Source: Hyphomicrobiales bacterium (GTDB taxonomy: Bacteria > Pseudomonadota > Alphaproteobacteria > Rhizobiales > Beijerinckiaceae). Taken from it: a stretch of DNA of 64,000 nt. Numbering within the stretch: position 1 is the first letter of the stretch; every line of letters begins with the position of its first letter. Under the pieces are notes generated by a model. It saw nothing but the letters and a program-made list of their open reading frames with translations. It was not told the origin of the DNA and searched no databases. A program made the position numbers and the translations under genes. The stretch spans positions 32,597 to 96,596 of the forward strand of contig CANGIS010000004.1 in the NCBI GenBank assembly GCA_947454055.1. Direction: 5' to 3'. Positions 28,116 through 37,478 of this stretch are shown here, piece by piece.

Positions 28116-28235
28116 CCCTTTGTAAACCATACTGATTAACCGGGCATCAACCTTAACGCGGGATAAACGCGTCAGGGTTGGGGCGCCTCGATTCGGGAAC
28201 TGTCCGCCCAAAACATAGGGTTGCGGGCGGTTTTC
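28116..28235. promoter_or_regulatory. intergenic region before the cell wall hydrolase gene
   Basis: These 120 bases hold the ppdK 3' flank and the likely promoter of the next gene. The sequence TTTGTAAACC and the two TTAAC groups are typical of AT-rich alphaproteobacterial promoters. Two TTAA boxes are 13 bases apart, so they do not make a CtrA site (which needs 7). Confidence 0.35.
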
Positions 28236-29357
28236 ATGCTGCGTTCCAGTCTCTATCGGGCGTTCGGATTGTTAAACCGCTGTGTACTGGGCGGCGGGTT
28301 GCTTGTGTCCTTTACCGCGAGCGCAAGTGTCGACGCTACAAAGGGATTTTCCATCGCTATCTATCACGCACCGGTCTCGGTCGGTGCCATTCACGGGGCA
28401 GAACGATCGGCTGTTTCCGATGATGATCCGATCATTATCATTCCGGGACATATCGGGCTTGGTCCGGAATTTACACGCGATGGTAGCACTGCGTTACGCC
28501 ATCAGGACAAGCTCGGTAATAGTGCGGGCGAACGGGTCAACACGCTCGCAAAAAGCGATCCGTTGCCCGCCTTTGTGCCCGGTCTCGACGGACAAACGCC
28601 AATGGCGCAGGTCGTATCACGCACGGAAAGCCGAGCCATTTCTACCGCCTCCGGCGCTGATCCGCAGTTTGAAGGTCCAAGCGCGCCACGGGCTCGATCG
28701 GGCTCGTCCGGTTTAACGCCACGGGCGATGTCGGCCGGGCGAACGCCGGGTGTTGCCGGTTCATCAACCCTCAGCATCGCGCTGATTTTCCGGAACTTGC
28801 CGCAGGTTGCAACGCTCGGTGGTGGCTCCATCGTGGTAAAGACGCTTCCTCCGGCTCGTCTGGCGGATCCCCGGCCAAGTTATGTCGGGCTGATGGATAT
28901 GCAGAATGGCGAAAAAGAACAGCGGTGCCTTGCCGAAGCGGTGTATTTCGAAGCCCGCAGCGAGCCGCAACAAGGTCAGGCTGCGGTGGCGCAAGTCGTG
29001 TTAAATCGACTGAAAAGCGAATATTACCCGAAATCGATCTGTGATGTCGTTTACCAGAACAAAGACCGGTATCTCGGCTGTGAATTTACGTTCGCCTGCG
29101 AGGGGAAATCGCTGGCGATCAATGAACCTGAATCATGGACAGTTGCCGTTCGGCTCGCGCGGCAAGTTTATGAGGGGGCGATTTACAATCCGGAGGTGGG
29201 CGATTCCACCCATTATCACGCCGATTATGTCCGGCCTTATTGGGCTAAGGCCCTGGAAAAAAGGGATATGATCGGGCGTCATATTTTTTATAGCCTGAAG
29301 CCGGGTCTGCCCGGCGGCGTATGCCCGGGGTGCTTGCTGGCCAAGGCGGCGGGGTAG
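28236..29357 (+). CDS. SleB-like cell wall hydrolase
   Basis: A roughly 373-residue protein whose C-terminal third is a Hydrolase_2 / SleB-type domain, related to spore cortex lytic enzymes but widespread in alphaproteobacteria as peptidoglycan hydrolases. Landmarks are CLAEAVYFEARSEP, AQVVLNRLKSEYYPKSICDV and HYHADYVRPYW. The N-terminus is hydrophobic (LLNRCVLGGGLLVSFTASASV), so export to the periplasm is likely. The middle is low-complexity Ser/Pro/Gly linker. The start is uncertain: ATG at 28236 or TTG at 28221. Convergent with nadC. Confidence 0.85.
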   Translation: MLRSSLYRAFGLLNRCVLGGGLLVSFTASASVDATKGFSIAIYHAPVSVGAIHGAERSAVSDDDPIIIIPGHIGLGPEFTRDGSTALRHQDKLGNSAGERVNTLAKSDPLPAFVPGLDGQTPMAQVVSRTESRAISTASGADPQFEGPSAPRARSGSSGLTPRAMSAGRTPGVAGSSTLSIALIFRNLPQVATLGGGSIVVKTLPPARLADPRPSYVGLMDMQNGEKEQRCLAEAVYFEARSEPQQGQAAVAQVVLNRLKSEYYPKSICDVVYQNKDRYLGCEFTFACEGKSLAINEPESWTVAVRLARQVYEGAIYNPEVGDSTHYHADYVRPYWAKALEKRDMIGRHIFYSLKPGLPGGVCPGCLLAKAAG

Positions 29358-29394
29358 GGCGCAGCAATTACCTTATTCAGGGCAGAGGTCTGGT

Positions 29395-29416
29395 GGGCGA
29401 TCTATTTTTCTCGCCC
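29395..29416. terminator. possible hairpin between convergent genes
   Basis: A 6-bp stem (GGGCGA at 29395-29400, TCGCCC at 29411-29416) with a T-rich loop TCTATTTTTC, in the 76-base gap between the hydrolase and nadC stops. It has no clear T-tract on either side. A weak terminator candidate. Confidence 0.35.
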
Positions 29417-29433
29417 GCAAGGACGTTTGAGGG

Positions 29434-30288
29434 TTAGCTCACCCCGATATCCAATCCCAAATCGATAACCTTGGCCGAATGGGTGAGGGCGCCGACGGAG
29501 ATCATGTCGACGCCGCTTTCGGCAATGGCCGCGACCGTTTCGAGGTTGACGCCGCCGGACGCTTCGGTGAGAAGGCGGCCGTTGACGCGGGTCACGGCCT
29601 CTTTCAATTGCGCCGGGGTCATGTTGTCGAGCAGCACCACATCGGCGCCTTCCGCGATCACTTCGTTCAGCTGGTCGAGGGTGTCGACTTCGATTTCGAT
29701 TTTGACGAGATGGCCGATGCTGGCTTTCACGGCACGAAGCGCGGGTACAATGCCGCCGGCTACCGCGATGTGGTTGTCCTTGATCAGAATGGCATCATCG
29801 AGGCCGAAGCGGTGGTTGAAGCCTCCCCCGCAGCGCACGGCGTATTTTTCAAAGGCGCGTAAGCCCGGCGTTGTTTTACGCGTGCAGACGATGCGGGCTT
29901 TGGTATGCGCCACCGCTTGCACATACAACGCGGTGAGCGACGCAATGCCGGAAAGCCGCCCCATATAGTTGAGCGCCACGCGCTCGGCGGACAAAATAGC
30001 CCGCGCTGGGCCCTCGACAGCCAGCACAATGTCGCCCGACGCGACGCGCGAGCCATCCGCCAGATGGGTATCAAAGCGCACCGAGGGATCCATCATGCGG
30101 AACGCTGCAATGGCGATCTCCCCGCCCGCAATAACACCATTCTGGCGGGCCGCTACCACCGCGCGGGCGCGTGCCGACGGCGGGATTGTCGCGTTGGTCG
30201 TGATGTCGCCCGCGCGTCCAAGATCTTCGAGAAGGGCCGCTTTGACCGCGTCGTCGATGGCGAGGGCGTTGAGGGGGGCTAAAATCAT
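29434..30288 (-). CDS. nadC: nicotinate-nucleotide pyrophosphorylase (quinolinate phosphoribosyltransferase)
   Basis: Makes nicotinate mononucleotide from quinolinate and PRPP, joining de novo NAD synthesis to the common pathway. The 284-residue protein shows [13 protein letters not shown], the [14 protein letters not shown] block, [27 protein letters not shown] and EVDTLDQL. I use the ATG at 30288 ([13 protein letters not shown]) rather than the longer open frame. It lies 114 bases after nadB on the same strand. No regulator palindrome is visible in this gap, so it probably depends on the nadA promoter. Confidence 0.96.
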   Translation of the reverse strand: MILAPLNALAIDDAVKAALLEDLGRAGDITTNATIPPSARARAVVAARQNGVIAGGEIAIAAFRMMDPSVRFDTHLADGSRVASGDIVLAVEGPARAILSAERVALNYMGRLSGIASLTALYVQAVAHTKARIVCTRKTTPGLRAFEKYAVRCGGGFNHRFGLDDAILIKDNHIAVAGGIVPALRAVKASIGHLVKIEIEVDTLDQLNEVIAEGADVVLLDNMTPAQLKEAVTRVNGRLLTEASGGVNLETVAAIAESGVDMISVGALTHSAKVIDLGLDIGVS

Positions 30289-30402
30289 GGTGGTGTATCC
30301 TGCATCAAGAGTTCCGCGAGCCGTTGATCGACCCGCAAGATTAAGGCTTTGCCTTCCCGCGGCGCCCAAGAGGCGCGCTGGTTGTGGCGCGGCGTTGGTG
30401 GC

Positions 30403-31926
30403 TCATCCGATGACCTGTGCAACGATCGCGCGGATATCGTCGAGCGTGAATTTGGAGCGATGCGCCAATGCGGGATCGGATTCCGGATAATCGGAGCGAT
30501 AATGCCCGCCGCGACTCTCGTGCCGTGCATAGGCGGCGGCTGCCACACATAAAGCGGCTCTGGCCATGGCGATGATTTCGGGGGCCTCTCCGGTGGCTTC
30601 GATGTCGGCCAGCGTCCAGATCGCGGTCATCAATCCGGTTTTGGTTCGGATGACGCCTAAATGATCCGTCATGGTCTGGCGCAGCATCTCGACAAGATCG
30701 GGATCAAACGGGATGGCGCGCGCGGGCGGAGCCTGAGTGGCGGTGACCGGACCGGTTTCGGCCGGTAGCGCTTCGGCCACGCGGGCGGCAAACACGATCG
30801 CTTCGAGCAGCGAATTCGACGCCAAGCGGTTGGCGCCGTGCACGCCGGTCGAGGCGACTTCGCCAATGGCCCATAGGCCTTCGCATGAGCTTCGGCCCTG
30901 CGGGCAGGTTAAGACGCCGCCCATATGGTAGTGTTCGGCCGGCGCGACGGGAATGAGATCGGTGGTGGGGTTGATGCCGGCCGATTGGCAGGTGGCGTAG
31001 ACGGTCGGGAAGGCTTCCGCGAAGCGGGGGCCGATCGCAGTGCGGCAATCGAGGAATGCGCCGCGGCCGGCTTGGATTTCGGCGAAGACGCCCCGCGCTA
31101 CGATGTCGCGCGGGGCAAGTTCGGCGTCCTTGTGCAGCGCGAGCATGAACCGCTTGCCGGCTTTGTTGACGAGCGTTGCGCCTTCGCCGCGCAGGGCCTC
31201 GGTGGCGAGCGGGGCCGGATCGCGTCCGATGGCGATGGCGGTCGGGTGGAACTGCACGAATTCGGCGTCCGCGATGACAGCGCCGGCTTCAGCGGCCATG
31301 CTGATGCCGTTGCCGCAGGCTTCTTTCGGGTTGGTGGTGACCGCATAAAGATGGCCGATGCCGCCGGTGGCCAGCACCACATCGCTCGCATGGTAGTGGA
31401 TGAGATTGCCAGTTTCATCACGCGCGGTAACGCCGGTGACCTTTTTCCCATCGGTAAGAAGTGCTTCGGCGGTGATTCCTTCACGCACTGTGATGGAAGG
31501 TGTCGAGCGCACGGCGGCAATCAGCGCCTGCATGATGGCGGCTCCCGCCATATCGCCGCGCACGCGCACGATCCGCCGCTCGGAATGGGCCGCCTCGCGC
31601 GATTGCACGAGATGGCCTTCAAGGTCTTTATCAAAGGGTACACCGAAACTTAATAGATCGCGGACGCGGTCTCCTGCTTCACGCGCCATAGCGAGCGTGA
31701 TCGCTTCATCGACAATACCGCCACCTGCCGCAAGTGTATCGGCGGTGTGCATTTCTGGCGTATCACCTTCGGCCATCGCGGCCGCAATGCCCCCTTGTGC
31801 CCATGCTGATGATGCGCCTTCACCCAGCGGGGATGTCGCCAGAACGGTGACGGGCCGTGGCGCCAGCTTCAACGCGCAGAACAGTCCGGCGAGGCCACCA
31901 CCAACGATAACGACAGAGGCTGTCAT
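30403..31926 (-). CDS. nadB: L-aspartate oxidase
   Basis: FAD enzyme that oxidises L-aspartate to iminoaspartate, the first step of de novo NAD synthesis. The 507-residue protein begins with the FAD-binding motif [16 protein letters not shown] and has [29 protein letters not shown] and the second FAD block [13 protein letters not shown]. The start codon shares one base with the nadA stop (TGATG at 31924-31928), showing translational coupling. The product is unstable and is taken up by NadA, which fits this pairing. Confidence 0.96.
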   Translation of the reverse strand: MTASVVIVGGGLAGLFCALKLAPRPVTVLATSPLGEGASSAWAQGGIAAAMAEGDTPEMHTADTLAAGGGIVDEAITLAMAREAGDRVRDLLSFGVPFDKDLEGHLVQSREAAHSERRIVRVRGDMAGAAIMQALIAAVRSTPSITVREGITAEALLTDGKKVTGVTARDETGNLIHYHASDVVLATGGIGHLYAVTTNPKEACGNGISMAAEAGAVIADAEFVQFHPTAIAIGRDPAPLATEALRGEGATLVNKAGKRFMLALHKDAELAPRDIVARGVFAEIQAGRGAFLDCRTAIGPRFAEAFPTVYATCQSAGINPTTDLIPVAPAEHYHMGGVLTCPQGRSSCEGLWAIGEVASTGVHGANRLASNSLLEAIVFAARVAEALPAETGPVTATQAPPARAIPFDPDLVEMLRQTMTDHLGVIRTKTGLMTAIWTLADIEATGEAPEIIAMARAALCVAAAAYARHESRGGHYRSDYPESDPALAHRSKFTLDDIRAIVAQVIG

Positions 31927-33017
31927 CAGCGACCGAGCGCGATCATCCGCTCAACCGAAGCGCGGGCTTTTTGGGCAATAGCCGGGTCGACGATCACTTC
32001 ATCGCGCAGATAAACAAGGCTATCGAGAATTTTAGGCAGCGTGATCCGTTTCATATGCGGGCAGAGGTTGCAGGGGCGAATGAAATCGACTTGCGGAGCT
32101 TCAGCCGCAACGTTGGAGGCCATCGAACATTCGGTCACCATCAGCACGCGCTTGTGATGGCCGGTTTTGACCCAGTCGATCATATGGGCGGTGGAACCGG
32201 TAAAATCGGCTTCCGCCAACACGTCGGGCGGGCACTCGGGATGCGCGATGATTTCGATGGTGGGGTCGGCCTCGCGATAGGCGCGCAGTTCCTCCCCCGT
32301 GAAGCGCTCATGCACTTCGCAATGGCCCTTCCAGAGGATGAGCTTTACCTTGGTTTTGGAGGCGACGTATTGGCCAAGATATTCGTCCGGTAAAAAGATG
32401 ACGCGGTCCACGCCCAGACTTTCAACGATCTGTACAGCATTGGACGAGGTGCAGCAAACATCGGTTTCCGCCTTCACATCGGCGGAGGAATTCACATAGG
32501 TGACCACCGGTACGCCGGGATAGCGCTCTTTCAACAGACGGACATCCGCACCCGTGATGGAAGCAGCCAACGAGCACCCGGCGCGGGTATCCGGAATAAG
32601 AATGGTTTTTTCGGGATTTAAGAGTTTGGATGTCTCGGCCATGAAATGCACGCCGCATTGCACGATGATATCGGCGTCGACTTCCGTTGCCTTGCGGGCC
32701 AGTTGCAGCGAGTCGCCGACAATATCGGCGACGCCGTGGAAGATTTCCGGCGTCTGGTAATTATGCGCCAGGATGACAGCGTTACGCTCTTTTTTCAGCC
32801 GGTTGATGGCGGCGATATAGGGCGCGTGGAAGGGCCATTCGACCGAGGGGATCACATGGCGCACGCGGGCGTAAATCTCGGCCGTCTCGCGCTCGACTTC
32901 CGGCGTCCAAGCGAGATTGGGCATCGGCAATACACCAAGCCGCTTGACCAGCGGGGAGGGCGAGCCAACCGGCGCGAGGTTCACTGGCTCCAACGCAGCA
33001 GAGGATAAAGCGCTCAT
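31926..33017 (-). CDS. nadA: quinolinate synthase
   Basis: 4Fe-4S enzyme that condenses iminoaspartate with dihydroxyacetone phosphate to quinolinate. The 363-residue protein has [43 protein letters not shown], and cluster cysteines in the QCGVHF, PECPP and RPCNLCPHM regions. I use the ATG at 33017, which has GGAG 6 bases upstream, not the longer open frame. A strong palindrome lies immediately upstream of this ribosome site and a second 71 bases further, so the operon is probably repressed by the NadQ-like protein. First gene of nadA-nadB-nadC. Confidence 0.96.
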   Translation of the reverse strand: MSALSSAALEPVNLAPVGSPSPLVKRLGVLPMPNLAWTPEVERETAEIYARVRHVIPSVEWPFHAPYIAAINRLKKERNAVILAHNYQTPEIFHGVADIVGDSLQLARKATEVDADIIVQCGVHFMAETSKLLNPEKTILIPDTRAGCSLAASITGADVRLLKERYPGVPVVTYVNSSADVKAETDVCCTSSNAVQIVESLGVDRVIFLPDEYLGQYVASKTKVKLILWKGHCEVHERFTGEELRAYREADPTIEIIAHPECPPDVLAEADFTGSTAHMIDWVKTGHHKRVLMVTECSMASNVAAEAPQVDFIRPCNLCPHMKRITLPKILDSLVYLRDEVIVDPAIAQKARASVERMIALGR

Positions 33018-33028
33018 CGTCTTCTCCG

Positions 33029-33049
33029 TTATACTCTTTAAGAGCATAA
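33029..33049. promoter_or_regulatory. nadA-proximal operator, ATRCTC-N5-GAGCAT palindrome
   Basis: Core ATACTC-TTTAA-GAGCAT (33031-33047), flanked by TT and AA, forms a 21-base near-perfect palindrome with one pair of mismatched bases besides the centre. It ends 2 bases from the nadA ribosome site (GGAG, complement of 33024-33027). Half-sites and spacer length match the second palindrome at 33102-33118. Proposed NadQ operator; binding is inferred, not shown. Confidence 0.75.
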
Positions 33050-33065
33050 TAAGGGTAAGGCAAAA

Positions 33066-33081
33066 CTGGCGGTTTCGCCAG
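33066..33081. other. GC-rich hairpin between the nad operators
   Basis: CTGGCG-GTTT-CGCCAG is a perfect 6-bp inverted repeat with a 4-base loop. It lies between the two operators, about 50 bases before nadA. It could be a leader hairpin or another protein site; there is no T-tract, so it is not a classical terminator. Confidence 0.5.
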
Positions 33082-33101
33082 ACGGTCTCCCTAGGGCATA
33101 A

Positions 33102-33118
33102 ATGCTCATTTAGAGCAT
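33102..33118. promoter_or_regulatory. nadA-distal operator, ATGCTC-N5-GAGCAT palindrome
   Basis: ATGCTC-ATTTA-GAGCAT: both six-base arms are perfect inverted repeats with the same 5-base spacer as the proximal site. The two centres (33039 and 33110) are 71 bases apart, close to seven helical turns, so both sites would face nearly the same side of the DNA. An extra GGGCAT half-site-like element lies at 33094-33099. Proposed NadQ operator. Confidence 0.75.
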
Positions 33119-33461
33119 AAGGATTATACGCCGAATGGTGATGGTTGAACAGAGGCAAAATCGCAGGAGGGGAAGGATTGTGATGTTGGTCCGGTCCCCG
33201 AGCCTAACGGAGCGCTTTTTAGCCGTCCTTACGAGCGATGAGCGAAGCCGCGTGGCTGGCTGCAATTTAGGGGCGCGCGGCTCTACGATTGAGTTCCCTT
33301 CGGAGCCATCAACTGGGTTGCTTCGTTCGTCGTTCGAAACGATTCACAGGATTGTTTCGTTCTTGCTTTGCAAGAACCACTCCTCACTGCTCGCAATGAC
33401 GGGGCGGGGGGTGTGTGGTTGTGGCCTGCTTCCGATGTCATCGTTCGCAACGACGAAAAAA
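33119..33461. other. intergenic region between glyS end and the nad operators
   Basis: About 340 bases without a convincing gene. It holds one copy of a dispersed palindromic repeat (33313-33400) close to the glyS 3' end, and the upstream flank of the nad operon. The open reading frames across it read through the repeat and have no ribosome site or recognisable domain. Confidence 0.6.
33313..33400. repeat. dispersed palindromic repeat, copy 1
   Basis: An 88-base element opening CTGGGTTGCTTCG and closing ACTCCTCA...CTCGCAAT.AC. It contains two consecutive hairpins: an 11-bp stem (33335-33345 with 33349-33359) and a 7-bp stem TTCTTGC-TTT-GCAAGAA (33360-33376). A second copy is at 50794-50878, with the same ends but different stem bases that still pair. 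On the opposite strand it reads as the widespread ATTGCGAG...GAAGCAACCCAG type of intergenic bacterial repeat (from memory). It lies just after glyS and may serve as a terminator. Confidence 0.8.
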
Positions 33462-35528
33462 TTACCCGCCTGAAATCGCCGAAAAATCGGCTACGGCCCG
33501 TGTTGCTTCGCGGAAGGAGGCAAGCAGGCGCAGCCGGTTGGCGCGTAGGTCCGGATCCTCCGCATTGACCAGGATTTTATCAAAGAAGGCATCGACCGCT
33601 GGACGAAGTTCGGCCAAGGCTTTCATCGCAGCTGCAAAATCCTCGTGGGCCACATGGTCTTTGGCATGGCGGGCGGCGACGTCGAGGACGTCGGCCAATA
33701 CTTTTTCTTCCCCCTCGCCCTTGCCTTTGAGGAGGTGAAGGTCGATGGCCTCGTTGTAGCTTTTGCCGTCTTTCTTCTCTTCGGCTTTGAGAATGTTAGC
33801 GGCGCGGCGGAAGCCTGCGAGGAGGTTGGCGCCGTCGTCAGAGGCGAGAAACGCATCCAGCGCCTCCACGCGTTTGACGATCATCAGGAGATCGTCCTGC
33901 TGGCCGGAGGCAAGCACGGCATCGATGAGATCATGTCGCTGCCCCTGATCGCGGAGATAGACTTTCAGCCGGTCGTGGAAGAAGGCGATCAGATGGGTGT
34001 CGATCTTGTGGGCCTCCAGCGGCAGGCGAATATCATTCTCCAGCACCAATCGCACGACACCAAGTGCTGCTCTTCTCAACGCATAGGGATCTTTTGAACC
34101 GGTCGGCTTTTCATCAATCGACCAGAAGCCGATCAGCGTGTCGAGCTTGTCGGCAAGGGCCACAGCGATGGAAACGGCGTCGGTCGGCACACCATCGCTC
34201 GGGCCCTGCGGCTTGTAATGCTCTTCGAGCGCGGCTGCGACGTGTGGATCTTCGCCCTGACGCGTCGCGTAATAGCGGCCCATGAGGCCCTGCAATTCCG
34301 GAAACTCGCCGACCATTTCGGAGACCAGATCCGCCTTGGCCAACCGCGCGGCGCGACGGGCCAGCGCGGGATCAGCCTTCGCGACGGGGGCCAAGTCTTG
34401 GGCCAAAGTGGCGATGCGCTCCACGCGCTCATATTGCGTACCGAGCTTTTCGTGGAAGGTGATGTTTTTCAGCTTCTCCAACCGGTCTTCGAGTTTCACC
34501 TTCAGATCGGTTTCCCAGAAGAATTTCGCATCCGACAGGCGCGCGCGCACGACGCGTTCATTGCCGCCAATGATGGTGGCGCCATCATCTTTCGCGATCA
34601 TATTGGAGGTGAGCAGGAATTTGTTGGCAAGCAAATTCGAGCCTGCCTGACGCAACACAAAGCATTTCTGGTTGGCGCGGATCGTGGTGCGGATCACTTC
34701 CGGCGGAATATCGAGGAAGCGTTCTTCAAACGATCCCATCAGCACGACGGGCCATTCGACGAGGCCTGCGACTTCTTCCAGCAACGCGTCGTCTTCGACG
34801 AGTTCGAGACCCTGGGCGAAAGCGAGGTCGCGCGCGTCGTTGACGATGATCGCTTTGCGGCGGTCGGTGTCGAGCACAACCTTCGCCTTCTCCAACGCTG
34901 CGACATAGTCATCAAAGCGGCGCACATGGATTGGGGTAGGGGCCAGAAACCGGTGGCCATAGGTGATGTCGCCAGACCGCAAGCCATCGACATCAAAGGG
35001 AATGATTTCGGGCACCTCTGTATCGCTGCCAAAGGTGCAGAGGATCGAGTGCAGCGGACGCACCCAGCGCAACGCGCCTTGCTCGCCCGACGCTTTGCCC
35101 CAGCGCATGCTTTTCGGCCAGGGGAAGGATTTGATGATGCCGGGGAGGAGATCGGCGATAACATCGGCTGTCGGGCGGCCTTTGCTCTCGACGATGGCGA
35201 TATAGAAATCGCCTTTTTTTGGATCGGTCTGGATGGTGGCTTGAGCGATATCCGTCAGCCCCGCGCCCTTTAAAAAGCCGTCAATGGCCTGTTGCGGCGC
35301 GCCAACGCGCGGACCTTTTTTCTCTTCTTTGACGTCGGGCTGATGTACCGGCAGACCCGCAATATGAAGCGCCAAGCGACGCGGCGTGGCGAAGGCTTGG
35401 GCGCCCTCATAGAGGCAGCCTCGCTCGACCAGCGCATGGGTCACCAGCGACTTCAAATCCTCCGCCGCACGGCGTTGCATGCGGGCGGGAATTTCCTCGG
35501 AGAAGAGTTCAAGCAGAAGATCGGGCAT
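33462..35528 (-). CDS. glyS: glycine--tRNA ligase beta subunit
   Basis: Charges tRNA-Gly together with the alpha subunit; the beta chain carries tRNA-binding and regulatory parts. The 688-residue protein begins [18 protein letters not shown], typical of GlyS. It continues with [37 protein letters not shown] and KLDTLIGFW. It follows glyQ after 42 bases on the same strand, the usual bacterial arrangement. A dispersed hairpin repeat lies just past its 3' end. Confidence 0.97.
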   Translation of the reverse strand: MPDLLLELFSEEIPARMQRRAAEDLKSLVTHALVERGCLYEGAQAFATPRRLALHIAGLPVHQPDVKEEKKGPRVGAPQQAIDGFLKGAGLTDIAQATIQTDPKKGDFYIAIVESKGRPTADVIADLLPGIIKSFPWPKSMRWGKASGEQGALRWVRPLHSILCTFGSDTEVPEIIPFDVDGLRSGDITYGHRFLAPTPIHVRRFDDYVAALEKAKVVLDTDRRKAIIVNDARDLAFAQGLELVEDDALLEEVAGLVEWPVVLMGSFEERFLDIPPEVIRTTIRANQKCFVLRQAGSNLLANKFLLTSNMIAKDDGATIIGGNERVVRARLSDAKFFWETDLKVKLEDRLEKLKNITFHEKLGTQYERVERIATLAQDLAPVAKADPALARRAARLAKADLVSEMVGEFPELQGLMGRYYATRQGEDPHVAAALEEHYKPQGPSDGVPTDAVSIAVALADKLDTLIGFWSIDEKPTGSKDPYALRRAALGVVRLVLENDIRLPLEAHKIDTHLIAFFHDRLKVYLRDQGQRHDLIDAVLASGQQDDLLMIVKRVEALDAFLASDDGANLLAGFRRAANILKAEEKKDGKSYNEAIDLHLLKGKGEGEEKVLADVLDVAARHAKDHVAHEDFAAAMKALAELRPAVDAFFDKILVNAEDPDLRANRLRLLASFREATRAVADFSAISGG

Positions 35529-35570
35529 TGGAACGGTCTCGAAACAACAAGGGATGCGGAGAAGCGGGCT

Positions 35571-36497
35571 TTATGCCCCGCCGCCTTCGGTACGAAGCCA
35601 CGCTTCGCCGCAGGCTTTGGCCAATTCGCGAACGCGGAAAATATAGCTCTGGCGCTCGGTGACCGAGATTACGCCGCGCGCATCGAGCAGGTTGAAGAGA
35701 TGGCTTGCTTTGATGCACTGGTCATAGGCGGGCAGCGCCATTTGGTGGCGGCCTTCACCTTTGTTGCCGAAATCGAGCAACGATTTGCACTCGGCTTCCG
35801 CATCCTTGAAGTGACGGGCCAGCGCTTCGGTGTTGGCGGCCTCGAAATTGTGGCGCGAATATTCCTGCTCGGCCTGCAGGAACACGTCGCCGTAGGAGAT
35901 TTTATCGTCACCGTCGAGGCCGTTGAAATTCAGATCATAAACGTTCTCGACACCCTGCACATACATGGCCAGACGCTCAAGCCCGTAGGTGAGCTCGCCC
36001 GCGACCGGTGAACATTCAAAGCCTGCAACTTGCTGGAAATAGGTGAACTGGCTGACTTCCATGCCATCGCACCAACATTCCCAGCCCAGGCCCCATGCGC
36101 CGAGCGTCGGGCTTTCCCAATCGTCCTCGACGAAGCGGATATCGTGTAGCGACGGATCGATGCCGATGGCGTAGAGCGAGCGGAGATAGAGATCCTGAAG
36201 ATTGGCCGGCGATGGCTTCATGATCACCTGATATTGGTAATAATGCTGCAACCGGTTCGGGTTTTCGCCGTAGCGACCATCTTTGGGACGGCGCGAGGGT
36301 TGGACATAGGCGGCGCGCCAATGCTTGGGGCCGAGCGCGCGCAGCGTCGTTGCCGGATGAAACGTGCCGGCGCCAACTTCCATGTCGTAGGGTTGCAGGA
36401 TGACGCAGCCTTGTTCCGCCCAGAAGCGGTGCAAAGTGAGGATCAACGCCTGAAACGAGCGCTGCGGGTTCATGGCATCGGAAAGGGAGTCAGACAT
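35571..36497 (-). CDS. glyQ: glycine--tRNA ligase alpha subunit
   Basis: Catalytic subunit of the heterotetrameric glycyl-tRNA synthetase. The 308-residue protein has [46 protein letters not shown] and [20 protein letters not shown], all family hallmarks. I use the ATG at 36497 ([15 protein letters not shown]); a second in-frame ATG eight codons later (MNPQRSF) is also possible. Lies 96 bases downstream of ispE and immediately upstream of glyS. Confidence 0.97.
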   Translation of the reverse strand: MSDSLSDAMNPQRSFQALILTLHRFWAEQGCVILQPYDMEVGAGTFHPATTLRALGPKHWRAAYVQPSRRPKDGRYGENPNRLQHYYQYQVIMKPSPANLQDLYLRSLYAIGIDPSLHDIRFVEDDWESPTLGAWGLGWECWCDGMEVSQFTYFQQVAGFECSPVAGELTYGLERLAMYVQGVENVYDLNFNGLDGDDKISYGDVFLQAEQEYSRHNFEAANTEALARHFKDAEAECKSLLDFGNKGEGRHQMALPAYDQCIKASHLFNLLDARGVISVTERQSYIFRVRELAKACGEAWLRTEGGGA

Positions 36498-36593
36498 CAG
36501 GCAGACCGTTTGAAATCGATTGGAATTGTTGCGGTGCACCGTATGGAACGGTGCCGCGCTGGTCAAGGTGGCGCAAGGGGCGGAGTAATACGC

Positions 36594-37472
36594 TCAGCCG
36601 ATGACGGTCGGCTTGATCCACCAATGCGGATGGCGCCCTGACAGGACTTTGGCCGCGTGTGCGGCGTCGCGGCAGCTTGCGAACAGCCCAAACAGGGTAG
36701 CGCCGGATCCCGACATGCGCACAAGATGGCACGCAGGCAGTGCCGCCAGGGCCATTTCGACCTCGCCAATGGCCGGGATAAGGCGGGTTGCTGCCGCCTG
36801 CATATCGTTTTTCGCGCTTTTTAAGAGCGTGACCAAGCCATCCGGTGGGAGGGCGGCGGGAACCGTAAAAGTTGGTGCGTCGGCGGTGGTTTCCCCCGGT
36901 TGCAGACCAAGCGCGTTGAAAACCGCCGGTGTAGGGCTGCTGATCCGCGGATTAACCAGCACGGCAAACAGACGCGGCAGCGCCAGTGGCGGGTCGAGCC
37001 GGTCGCCGATGCCCCGCATGACGCGGGTTTGGCTGGCGAGACAGACCGGAACATCGGCACCTGTCCGCCGGGCGGCCTCCAACAGAGCGGGATCGTTCAA
37101 GGCAATCCGGTTCAAGGTCGCAAGAAGGCGCAAAGCAGCTGCGGCATCCGCCGAACCGCCTCCAAGTCCCGAGGCGACGGGCAGGCGTTTGGTCAGCCGA
37201 AACGCTCCCCACCGAAGGTCCGGCTTGAGGCTTTGCAGGGCCTTGGCGGCTTTCACAATGTGGTTTTCGTCGTCCGCTCCCCTCAAATGAGCGGCTTCCG
37301 GTCCGGTGATGGTCAGCGAGAGGTCGCGGCCTGCCACCAGTTCGACATCGTCACCGATGCCGGCAAAGGCCACGAGGCTTGCAAGCTCGTGGTAGCCGTC
37401 AAGCCGTCGGCTTGCAATGTCCAAGGTCAGGTTGATCTTGGCGCGCGCCCGCGTCCTGCTGATCCACGCCAT
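36594..37472 (-). CDS. ispE: 4-diphosphocytidyl-2-C-methyl-D-erythritol kinase
   Basis: ATP-dependent kinase of the non-mevalonate isoprenoid pathway. The 292-residue GHMP-kinase protein begins with the ARAKINLTLDIASRRLDGYH motif, has the ATP loop LPVASGLGGGSADAAAAL, and a C-terminal MSGSGATLFGLFA. Those three blocks define IspE. Six bases separate it from the upstream TPR gene, so they are likely co-transcribed. Confidence 0.96.
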   Translation of the reverse strand: MAWISRTRARAKINLTLDIASRRLDGYHELASLVAFAGIGDDVELVAGRDLSLTITGPEAAHLRGADDENHIVKAAKALQSLKPDLRWGAFRLTKRLPVASGLGGGSADAAAALRLLATLNRIALNDPALLEAARRTGADVPVCLASQTRVMRGIGDRLDPPLALPRLFAVLVNPRISSPTPAVFNALGLQPGETTADAPTFTVPAALPPDGLVTLLKSAKNDMQAAATRLIPAIGEVEMALAALPACHLVRMSGSGATLFGLFASCRDAAHAAKVLSGRHPHWWIKPTVIG

Positions 37473-37478
37473 GGGCGG

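Noticed and set aside
28130..28165. Possible CtrA binding site (TTAA...TTAA)
   Set aside because: The two TTAA boxes are 13 bases apart, not the 7 required by the CtrA consensus.
33135..33473. 112-residue open frame between nadA and glyS
   Set aside because: It reads through the dispersed hairpin repeat; such frames are common false calls on this repeat type.
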